From Humibacillus xanthopallidus (GTDB lineage Bacteria; Actinomycetota; Actinomycetes; Actinomycetales; Dermatophilaceae): a stretch of DNA of 64,000 nt. The DNA is taken from assembly GCF_006717145.1 (NCBI RefSeq), contig NZ_VFQF01000001.1, positions 682,001 to 746,000 on the forward strand, given 5' to 3'. Below the pieces are notes generated by a model. The model was not told the origin of the DNA. It ran no database searches and saw only the letters and a list, made by a program, of their open reading frames with translations. The translations under genes and the position numbers were made by a program. Position 1 is the stretch's first letter, and every line of letters starts with the position of its first letter. Below are positions 53,256 through 60,858 of the stretch, one piece after another.

Positions 53256-53588
53256 CCGCCGCCAGGTGACGACCTGCTCACACCGGCCAGCCGGCCTTGA
53301 AGGCCTCAGCTAGGTTCGAGGTATGGGGAGTGTGTCGTGCTCGGCGCCCCCGTGCTCTGCCGTCGTATGCGGCGAGGAGCGAGCGCGGGTGGTCATCGAG
53401 ACGGCTGCCCGGGAGCGACCCTCGCCGCACCGTGCCCTCCCCGGACGCCCGGCCGCCAGCTGCGGCTCCGGCGATGCACCCGTCGAGGCCCGAGGCCGTG
53501 GACGCACCCGCGCTTGCGCTCCTGCACGTCCGATGTCCTCAGGCCCCAACGACGTCGGGGGCTGGTGACGACCGGGAGGAGATGCACG
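53256..53588. promoter_or_regulatory. Leader region of the kamA-pls operon
   Basis: These 333 bp separate aroG from the aminomutase gene. At the 5' end, GGCCAGCCGGCCTTGAAGGCC can form a small hairpin that may end aroG. An 81-codon frame (ATG 53323 to 53568) begins MGSVSCSAPPCSAVVCGEE but shows no similarity I recognise and has a weak start context; it could be a leader peptide or noise. GGGAGGAG before 53,589 is the ribosome binding site of the aminomutase gene. Confidence 0.45.
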
Positions 53589-54635
53589 ATGAGCGTGCGA
53601 ACAGAAGGGAAGCAGAGCAAGCCGCGGGTCGTGACCCAGCCCGCGCAGCTGGCGGGACTCCCCGGGGTCGACCTGGCCGAGGTGGAGCGCGTCCACGACG
53701 TCTTTCCCCTGCGGATCAGCCGGCACTACCTGGATCTCATCGAGGAGCCGGGTGACCCGATCTGGCTGCAGGCGATGCCTGACATCCGCGAGCTGTCCGA
53801 CGAGGGGTTCGCGGACCCGCTCGCGGAGGAGGCCGACAGCCCCGTCCCGTACCTGACGCACCGCTACCCGGACCGGGTGCTGCTGCGGGTGACCGACACG
53901 TGCGCCAGCTACTGCCGCTTCTGCACGAGGCGCTGGAAGATCGCCGACCCCGACCCCGTGCCGCCCGAGGTGATCCAGACCGCGATCGACTACATCCGGG
54001 CGCACCCGGAGGTGCGCGACGTCATCGTCTCGGGAGGGGATCCCCTGATGCTCAGCGACAGCAGGCTGGAAGGCATCCTCTCGGACCTCCGAGCGATCCC
54101 GCACGTCGAGATCATCCGCATCGGCACCCGCGTGCCGGTCACGCTGCCCGAGCGCGTGACCCCGGAGCTCTGCGACATGCTGCGACGCTTCCACCCCCTC
54201 TACGTCAACACCCACTTCAACCACCCGCGCGAGATCACGCCGGAGTCTGCGCGCGCGTGCGGGCTGCTCGCGGACGCCGGCATACCCCTGGGCAACCAGT
54301 CGGTCCTGCTCAAGGGTGTCAACGACACGCCCGAGGTGATGACGGAGCTCGTGCAGAAGCTGCTCACGATCAGGGTCCGGCCTTACTACATCTACCAGGC
54401 CGACCTCGTGAGGGGCACCGACCACTTCCGGACCTCAGTGCAGACAGGCCTCGACATCATCCGGGCCCTGCGCGGTCACACGAGCGGCCTCGCCGTGCCG
54501 CACTATGTCATCGACGCCCCGGGGGGAGGGGGGAAGATCGCGCTCGCTCCCGATGCCGTCGTCTCGATCGAGGACGGCGTGCTGACCCTCGTCAACTACG
54601 CCGGGAACCACTACACCTACCCGAGCGGGGACTAG
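53589..54635 (+). CDS. kamA: Lysine 2,3-aminomutase (radical SAM, PLP)
   Basis: Converts L-lysine to beta-lysine. The 348-residue protein has the radical-SAM motif C-x3-C-x2-C in DTCASYCRFCTRRW (C105, C109, C112), VIVSGGDPLML, and the PLP site DAPGGGGK (K316). The two acidic residues that bind the lysine side chain in characterised KamA appear to be kept: D272 in YQADLVRG and D309 in VIDAPGG. HFRTSVQTG is KamA-like rather than EpmB-like. It is shorter than the 416-471 aa classical enzymes, mainly at the ends. The start is ATG 53589 with GGGAGGAG. It is 3 nt from the polymer synthetase gene, so beta-lysine is probably made for that enzyme. Confidence 0.92.
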   Translation: MSVRTEGKQSKPRVVTQPAQLAGLPGVDLAEVERVHDVFPLRISRHYLDLIEEPGDPIWLQAMPDIRELSDEGFADPLAEEADSPVPYLTHRYPDRVLLRVTDTCASYCRFCTRRWKIADPDPVPPEVIQTAIDYIRAHPEVRDVIVSGGDPLMLSDSRLEGILSDLRAIPHVEIIRIGTRVPVTLPERVTPELCDMLRRFHPLYVNTHFNHPREITPESARACGLLADAGIPLGNQSVLLKGVNDTPEVMTELVQKLLTIRVRPYYIYQADLVRGTDHFRTSVQTGLDIIRALRGHTSGLAVPHYVIDAPGGGGKIALAPDAVVSIEDGVLTLVNYAGNHYTYPSGD

Positions 54636-54638
54636 GCC

Positions 54639-57600
54639 GTGAGCGCCCTCACGACGGGCAGCCCCCGGCTGGGGGATGAGCGCGAGTTCCCGCTCCAAGG
54701 TCGCGACTCAGGATCGGCCACCGGGATGTGCCTGCACCACCTCTTCGAGACCCAGGTGGACCGTGTGCCGAGCAGGCCCGCGGTCATCCACGCGGGCGAG
54801 ACCCTCACCTACCGCGAGCTCGACGAAAGGGCCAACCAGCTGGCTCGTCACCTGCGTCGGCTGGGCGTGGAGTCGGGCGACCTCGTCGGGATCTACCTCG
54901 AGCGGTCGAGCACGACGATCGTGGCGATGCTGGCGGTCTTCAAGGCGGGCGCAGGCTACGTCCCCCTCGACCCGATCTATCCCCCGGAACGGATCGGCTA
55001 CATCCTCGAGAACGCCCATGTCGCCGCGGTCCTGTCGCAGGAAGCGCTGGTGGAGCAGGGCGAGCTGGCCCAGGCCGGCAGGGTCGTCGTCCTCGACCGG
55101 GACTGGTCCGAGGTCGCCGAGCAACCCGTCACGCGCCTCACCGGGGCCGAGTCAGGGACGTCGGACGACCGTCTCGCGTACGTCATCTACACGTCGGGGA
55201 CGACGGGACGCCCCAAGGGCGTGATGACGGAGCACCGCGCCGTCGTGCACTTCGTCTCCGCCTTCAACGACGTGTGTGACGTGAGGGAGGACGACCGGGT
55301 CTATCAGGGCTTCTCACCCACCTTCGACGGCTCCGTCGAGGAGATCTGGATGGCTCTGGCCCACGGGGCGAGCCTCGTCATCCCGCCGGCGGACGTCGTG
55401 CGGATCGGCAGCGAGGTCGGGCGCCTGCTCAACGAGAGCCACGTGACCGTCTTCTCGACGGTGCCCACGATGCTGTCGACGATCGATGTCGACCTGCCGA
55501 CCGTGCGCCTCCTCATCGTCAGCGGCGAGGTGTGCACGCCCGAGGTCGTCGAGCGGTGGGCACACCCGGGTCGGCGGCTGCTCAACGTCTACGGCCCGAC
55601 CGAGACGACGGTGAACGCCACCGCGGCCGAGTGCGTCCACGGGTGTCCGATCACCATCGGGCGCCCCCTCGCGGGCTACCTCACCTACATCCTCGACGGC
55701 AGCCTCCACCCCCTCCCCGAAGGCGCCACGGGCGAGCTCTACATCGGTGGCCCCGGTCTTGCACGGGGATACCTCAACCTGTCCGAGCAGACGGCGGGCC
55801 ACTTCATCCCCAACCCGTTCGCGGAGACGTGCGACTGGGCTCCCCGGCTCTTCAAGTCCGGAGACCGGGCTCGCCTCAACGAGGACGGCACCATCGAGTA
55901 CCTCGGGCGCCTGGATGGTCAGGTCAAGGTCCGAGGCTTTCGCGTCGAGCTGGCCGAGATCGAGTCGGTGCTGCGGGACGTCGCCGCCGTCGTGTCGGCG
56001 GCGGTGACCGTCACCGACCGCGGTGGCCCACAGCTGGCGGCATACGTCACTGTCGACCGCGCGGCCGGACCGCTGGATCGCGACGCGGTCCTGCAGCAGC
56101 TGCGTGCCCGACTGCCCGACTACATGGTCCCCGCCTACCTCGACGAGCTCCGGGAGTTCCCGAGGCTGACGAGCGGGAAGATCGACCGGCGGTCCCTGCC
56201 GCCACCCGCCGAACCGCTCGTCCGGGGCGACCGTGAGATCGTCGCGCCCCGGACCGACGCGGAGCGACGGCTCCTGGCCGTGTGGGAGGCGACCCTCAAC
56301 GTGTCACCAGTCTCCGTGACCGACAACTTCTTCACCGAGCTCGGCGGGCACTCGCTCCTCGCAGCCCAGACGGTGAGTGCCCTCCGGCGCGAGCTGGGCC
56401 TCGAGGTGGCCGTGCGCGACATCTACCGCTGGCCGACCATCGAGGAGCTCGCGGCCCACACGGCCCCGGCGGAGGTCACTGGGGAGGGCACGGCGAAGGG
56501 CACGGCGGGCGCGCGCGCGGACCTCCGGGCATCGTCGAGCCGCGGGGTCTTCACGGGGCTCTCGTGGTGGACGCGCGCGCTCGTCCCGCTCCTGCAGGCC
56601 CTGTCGATGTACCTGCTCTACGTCGTGACGTCGTGGCAGCTCATGGCGACCGTGGGCGTGGTGGTGGCCTACCTCGCGGGCTCTCTCTCGCTCCTCGCCG
56701 GTCTCCTGGTGCTGGCCGTGCTGATCCTCCTCTCGCACCCCCTCACCCTTCTCATCAGCGTGGCGACCAAGTGGATCCTCATCGGGCGCTACCGTCCCGG
56801 GCGACACCCCGTCTGGGGCTTCTACTACCTGCGGTGGTGGCTCGTCGAGCGCCTCACGGCCGCAGCCGACCCGGGCTGGATGGCCGGGACGCCGATGATG
56901 AACCTCTACATGCGGATGATGGGGGCCAAGGTCGGCTCCGGCGCGATCATCGACACGCCCTACTGCTGCGCCTTCGACCTCGTGGAGGTCGGCAAGGGCG
57001 CGGCGATCGGCGCCGACACCCACATCCTCGGCTACCGCGTCGAGGACGGGATGCTCCAGCTCGGACGGGTCAGCGTGGGGGAGGGTTGCTACGTCGGCAT
57101 CCACTCCACGCTCGGCCTCGACACGAGCATGGGCCCCGGTGCGCGGCTCGGCGACCTCTCGCTCCTCGCGGACGGCGAGGCGATCCCGGCCGGTGAGTCG
57201 CGTCAGGGTTCACCGGCGGTCCCCACGAGGATCAACCTGCCGAAGACACCCACCAGGCAGGGCTGGTCGGTCTCGGTCGCGATCGGGCACCTCTTCGCGA
57301 TGGAGGCGCTCGGGCTGGTCGTGGCCTTCGCCTCGCTGCCCGTCACCATCCTGCTGGTGGCGGCGATCCTCCGCACGAGTGTCGTCGGCATCATCGTCGT
57401 GCTCTTCACGGCCGGGCCGCTGACGGACCTCGGCTACTGCCTCGTCTCGGCCGCCATCCGAGCCGTCCTGTGGCGACACCCCCGTCCCGGCGTCTACCCG
57501 GTCAACAGCGTGACGTACTTGCGCAAGTGGTCGGCCGACTTCCTCATGGGGGCGAGCCGCACCACGCTCCTGCCGCTCTACACGACCCTCTACCTCCCAC

Positions 57601-58694
57601 CCTGGCTCCGGATGCTCGGGGCGCGGATCGGACCGCGGGCCGAGCTGTCGACCGTCTCGCAGGTCAGCCCCGAAGGGCTCGACATCGGGCAGGAGAGCTT
57701 CCTCGCCGACGGTGTCGTCATCGGGCGCAGGCGGATGTTCAACGGCAGCTTCGAGATCGGCGGCAACCGCATCGGTCGCCGGACGTTCGTGGGGAACAAC
57801 GCCCTCATGCCGGTCGGTGAGAACATCGGCGACAACTCGCTCCTCGGTGTCCTCTCGACGCCGGCCGCGGGGGCCGTCGAACGTGACGGCATGGACTGGC
57901 TGGGGTCCCCGGCCTTCCGCCTGCCGGCGCGCCAGAAGGTGGGCGGCTTCCGCGACGACGAGCTCTTCCGGCCGTCGCGAACGACCTATGCCAAGCGGCT
58001 GTTCGTCGACGGGATCAGGATCGTGGCCCCGGGCGTCATCACGACGACGGGCCTGCTCGCCTTCGTCGCGGCCGCGTGGTTCACCTACCTGTGGCTGGGG
58101 TTCGTCGCCCTGCTCGTGCTCTTCCCGGTGCTGTCGATCGGCGTCGCCATGCTCGAGTACCTGCTCGTCGTCCTCATGAAGCTCGCCTTCATGGGGCGGT
58201 TCCGTCCGGTGGTCAAGCCGCTCTGGTCGTCCTACGTCTGGAGGAACGAGGCCGTCAACGGCTCCTACGAGTCCGTCGCCGTCGGCGCGCTCGCCCCCCT
58301 GCTCGGCACGCCGTTCATCGGTCCGGCGCTCCGGCTGCTCGGCTGCTCGATCGGGCGCCGCGTGTTCCTTGCGTCGATCCTCTTCTCGGAGTTCGACCTC
58401 ATCGAGATCGGTCCGCACGCCGCGGTCAACCTCGGGGCCGTCCTGCAGACGCACCTCTTCGAGGACCGGATCATGAAGTCGTCGTTCGTGAGGGTCGACG
58501 ACGACTGCACGATCGGCGACCACGCGGTCGTCCTCTACGACACCCGGATGCAGCACGGCTCCACGGTGGCCCCCCTCTCGCTCGTGATGAAGGGCGAGGT
58601 CCTGCCGCCGTCGACGAGGTGGGCCGGCATTCCCATCGGCAGTCGCGCCCCGTCGTCACAGGCTGAGTCGACGAGGCGAGGAGGAAGGCGGTGA
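54639..58694 (+). CDS. Epsilon-poly-lysine-synthetase-like single-module NRPS with membrane and tandem C-terminal domains
   Basis: This 1351-residue protein starts at GTG 54639. The adenylation domain (~30-510) shows YVIYTSGTTGRPKGVMTEH, FDGSVEEIWMALAHGASLV, NVYGPTETTVNAT, KSGDRARLNEDGTIEYLGR, VKVRGFRVELAEIE and LTSGKIDRRSL. The carrier domain has NFFTELGGHSLLAAQ (S572). From ~640 on, hydrophobic helices alternate with three hexapeptide-rich (left-handed beta-helix-like) domains at ~750-870, ~985-1095 and ~1225-1340. There is no condensation or thioesterase domain. This is the architecture of Streptomyces Pls, a ~1300-aa enzyme that polymerises lysine through its epsilon-amine while embedded in the membrane. 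The upstream aminomutase suggests beta-lysine as monomer; lysine or a mixture is possible. Confidence 0.9.
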   Translation: MSALTTGSPRLGDEREFPLQGRDSGSATGMCLHHLFETQVDRVPSRPAVIHAGETLTYRELDERANQLARHLRRLGVESGDLVGIYLERSSTTIVAMLAVFKAGAGYVPLDPIYPPERIGYILENAHVAAVLSQEALVEQGELAQAGRVVVLDRDWSEVAEQPVTRLTGAESGTSDDRLAYVIYTSGTTGRPKGVMTEHRAVVHFVSAFNDVCDVREDDRVYQGFSPTFDGSVEEIWMALAHGASLVIPPADVVRIGSEVGRLLNESHVTVFSTVPTMLSTIDVDLPTVRLLIVSGEVCTPEVVERWAHPGRRLLNVYGPTETTVNATAAECVHGCPITIGRPLAGYLTYILDGSLHPLPEGATGELYIGGPGLARGYLNLSEQTAGHFIPNPFAETCDWAPRLFKSGDRARLNEDGTIEYLGRLDGQVKVRGFRVELAEIESVLRDVAAVVSAAVTVTDRGGPQLAAYVTVDRAAGPLDRDAVLQQLRARLPDYMVPAYLDELREFPRLTSGKIDRRSLPPPAEPLVRGDREIVAPRTDAERRLLAVWEATLNVSPVSVTDNFFTELGGHSLLAAQTVSALRRELGLEVAVRDIYRWPTIEELAAHTAPAEVTGEGTAKGTAGARADLRASSSRGVFTGLSWWTRALVPLLQALSMYLLYVVTSWQLMATVGVVVAYLAGSLSLLAGLLVLAVLILLSHPLTLLISVATKWILIGRYRPGRHPVWGFYYLRWWLVERLTAAADPGWMAGTPMMNLYMRMMGAKVGSGAIIDTPYCCAFDLVEVGKGAAIGADTHILGYRVEDGMLQLGRVSVGEGCYVGIHSTLGLDTSMGPGARLGDLSLLADGEAIPAGESRQGSPAVPTRINLPKTPTRQGWSVSVAIGHLFAMEALGLVVAFASLPVTILLVAAILRTSVVGIIVVLFTAGPLTDLGYCLVSAAIRAVLWRHPRPGVYPVNSVTYLRKWSADFLMGASRTTLLPLYTTLYLPPWLRMLGARIGPRAELSTVSQVSPEGLDIGQESFLADGVVIGRRRMFNGSFEIGGNRIGRRTFVGNNALMPVGENIGDNSLLGVLSTPAAGAVERDGMDWLGSPAFRLPARQKVGGFRDDELFRPSRTTYAKRLFVDGIRIVAPGVITTTGLLAFVAAAWFTYLWLGFVALLVLFPVLSIGVAMLEYLLVVLMKLAFMGRFRPVVKPLWSSYVWRNEAVNGSYESVAVGALAPLLGTPFIGPALRLLGCSIGRRVFLASILFSEFDLIEIGPHAAVNLGAVLQTHLFEDRIMKSSFVRVDDDCTIGDHAVVLYDTRMQHGSTVAPLSLVMKGEVLPPSTRWAGIPIGSRAPSSQAESTRRGGRR

Positions 58695-58701
58695 GGTCGC
58701 G

Positions 58702-59931
58702 ATGGTGTCCCGCCCCACGGTGTCCCGGCGGCGCCCGCGCCGCGCCCGGCGGGTCGGGCTCGCCCTCATACTCGCCACGATCGTGTGCGCGGGGTGCTCC
58801 GTGCCGAGCGGTATGCCGGCTGCCTCGGATCGCCCGGACGTGACCTCGTCGGGTGGCTCCGGATGGGCGGACCACTGCGCGAACACCTGGCAGCGGGACG
58901 GCGAGGGGTGGTACGAGTCCAACCCCACCTACGTCGACCCCGTCGACGACTCCGCCGACTGGACCACCCCGGCCGCCGGAGCCGCCGGAGCCGCCCACGC
59001 CGTCGATGTGGACACGCTCGACGCAGGGGTGACGGCGCTGGCGAACCGCTCGCTCACCAGCGTCCTCGTCGTGCGGGGCGACGCGCTGGTCTACGAGCGC
59101 TACCTCGGGGGCGCCGACCGGAGGACGAGCAGCAACATCCACTCCGCGTCCAAGACCCTGCTCGGCATGGCCGTGGGGGTCGCGGTGCGCGACGGTCTCA
59201 TCCCCGGTCTCGACACGTTGGTCTCCGACCTGCTCCCGGAGTACTTCGCCTCTGCCCCGGCCGACAAGAGGTCCATCACCGTGCGCCACCTCCTGACGAT
59301 GTCGTCGGGCCTGGCGTGGACCGAGGACGAGACGGAGGACCGGCTGGCGAGGTCGTCCGACTGGGTCGGGGCGATCCTCGACCTGCCCCTCGTGGCCCCA
59401 CCGGGCACGACCTTCACCTACAGCACCGGCAACACCCATGTCCTCTCCGCGATCCTGCAGCGTGTGTCTGGAATGAGCACGTGCGAGTTCGTGCACCGGC
59501 ACCTGCTCGGTCCGATGCACGTGGCCGCCGAGCACTGGGGGCGCGACCCCGGCGGCATCAGCTCCGGTGGCTACAACGTCTACCTGACCGCTCGGGAGAT
59601 GGCGAAGATCGGGCTGGTGCTGCTGCACGACGGAGCGTGGCGCGGCCAGCAGCTCGTACCCTCCTCGTTCGTCGCCGATATGCGGCAACCCCGTTTCGTG
59701 GTCGACTCGACCTACTCCTACGGCGAGCTGGTCTGGTGCAGAACCATTTCCGGCCACGCGGTGTCCTTCGCCTGGGGCTGGGGCGGCCAGTTCATCTTCG
59801 TGATCCCGGACCTCGACGTCGTCGTCGTCGCGACGGAGAACACCACCGACGGTCACAAGAACCGTGAGCTCGATCTCGGCCCGTTCATCCGTGACACGCT
59901 CCTGCCGGCCCTGACCGGTCCGAACACCTAG
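58702..59931 (+). CDS. Lipoprotein serine hydrolase (beta-lactamase fold) of the polymer operon
   Basis: This 409-residue exported protein has a basic N-terminus, hydrophobic segment VGLALILATIVCAGC and lipobox VCAGC at about residue 32. The PF00144-type hydrolase domain has S-A-S-K (S148, K151), Y240 in FTYSTGNTH, and WGWGGQFIFVIPDLDVVVV near the end (the K-T-G box equivalent). ATG 58702 is 7 nt after the synthetase stop with GAGG upstream. Outside the membrane it could trim, release or detoxify the polymer, but the family includes many esterases and peptidases, so this is inferred from context. Confidence 0.87.
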   Translation: MVSRPTVSRRRPRRARRVGLALILATIVCAGCSVPSGMPAASDRPDVTSSGGSGWADHCANTWQRDGEGWYESNPTYVDPVDDSADWTTPAAGAAGAAHAVDVDTLDAGVTALANRSLTSVLVVRGDALVYERYLGGADRRTSSNIHSASKTLLGMAVGVAVRDGLIPGLDTLVSDLLPEYFASAPADKRSITVRHLLTMSSGLAWTEDETEDRLARSSDWVGAILDLPLVAPPGTTFTYSTGNTHVLSAILQRVSGMSTCEFVHRHLLGPMHVAAEHWGRDPGGISSGGYNVYLTAREMAKIGLVLLHDGAWRGQQLVPSSFVADMRQPRFVVDSTYSYGELVWCRTISGHAVSFAWGWGGQFIFVIPDLDVVVVATENTTDGHKNRELDLGPFIRDTLLPALTGPNT

Positions 59932-59949
59932 GGGCGGGTCGACGCCGGG

Positions 59950-60849
59950 TCAGACCTCGTGGTGGAGCGCCTCGGCAGGCAGCTCGCCCGGGCGTCGCCG
60001 CGCGAGGATCTCGACGGCATACATCGCGGTGAGCACGAGGGCGCCGCCGACCAGCATCCGCCCGGTCAGCGACTCGTCACCGAGGGTGACGGCGAAGAAC
60101 GCGGCGAAGACCGGCTCGACCGTCATGATGATCGCCGCCCGGGTGGCCGGCAGGTGGGCCTGCGCCCACGTCTGCGCCCAGAGCGCGAGGATGCTCGCGA
60201 AGGCGACCATGTAGAGCACCGAGGCCCACTGCCCGGCACCGCTCGGCAGGACGATGCCTCCGGGCGCCGCCCCGATGAGGCAGAGCACCGCGATGACGAC
60301 CATCTGCACGACCGAGAGACCCACTGCGATCTCGCTCGCGCTGAAGCGGCCGAGACCGACGATGTGCAGGGCATAGAGCACGGCGGCCAGCAGCGTGATC
60401 GCCTCGCCGACACCGACCGAGAGGCCGTTCAGCGACAGCAGCGCCAGCCCGACGGTGGCGATCGCCACAGCGGCCCAGGTGGAGCCGGCGACCTTCTCAC
60501 GCAGCAGGAGCGCGGTGAAGACCGGCGTCAGCACGACGTAGGTGCCGGTGATGAAGCCCGACACCGAGGCCGGCGTCGTCGCGAGGCCCTGGGTCTGCGC
60601 GATCTGGGCGAGGCCGTAGAGCATGCCGAGCCCGACCCCGATCGCCACCTGGCGGCGGTCGAGCACCCGCACCGGCCGCCAGAACGCCACGAGCATGACG
60701 ACGGCGGCGATCGTGAAGCGCACCGCGAGGAAGTCGACCGGCGGCAGCGTCTCGACGAGGTCGTGGATGAGGAAGAAGGTCGAGCCCCACACCGCCGTCA
60801 GGGCGATGAGCAGGAGCGTGGCGAGGCGCGACTGCGCCGCGTGCTGCAC
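59950..60849 (-). CDS. EamA/DMT-family transporter
   Basis: This 299-residue protein has ten predicted membrane helices as two EamA halves: ALTAVWGSTFFLIHDL and RFTIAAVVMLVAF at the start, and ALWAQTWAQAHLPATRAAIIMTVEPVFAAFFAV in the second half. It is likely an amino-acid or metabolite exporter; substrate unknown. GTG 60849 is 9 nt past the kinase stop, so it is co-transcribed with the kinase gene. It is convergent with the polymer operon; a link to polymer or lysine export is possible but unsupported. Confidence 0.9.
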   Translation of the reverse strand: MQHAAQSRLATLLLIALTAVWGSTFFLIHDLVETLPPVDFLAVRFTIAAVVMLVAFWRPVRVLDRRQVAIGVGLGMLYGLAQIAQTQGLATTPASVSGFITGTYVVLTPVFTALLLREKVAGSTWAAVAIATVGLALLSLNGLSVGVGEAITLLAAVLYALHIVGLGRFSASEIAVGLSVVQMVVIAVLCLIGAAPGGIVLPSGAGQWASVLYMVAFASILALWAQTWAQAHLPATRAAIIMTVEPVFAAFFAVTLGDESLTGRMLVGGALVLTAMYAVEILARRRPGELPAEALHHEV

Positions 60850-60858
60850 GGCGCGGTC

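Noticed and set aside
53589-54635. EpmB-type (elongation factor P) lysine aminomutase
   Set aside because: KamA-like HFRTSVQTG and DAPGGGGK and both substrate Asp are present, and no efp or epmA gene is nearby; the neighbour is a lysine-type polymer synthetase.
57210-58556. 448-codon minus-strand open frame inside the polymer synthetase gene
   Set aside because: Low-complexity charged sequence antisense to the hexapeptide domains; no start signal or similarity.
54639-58694. Multi-domain siderophore or peptide NRPS
   Set aside because: There is no condensation or thioesterase domain; the membrane-plus-three-tandem-domain C-terminus is that of homopolymer synthetases.
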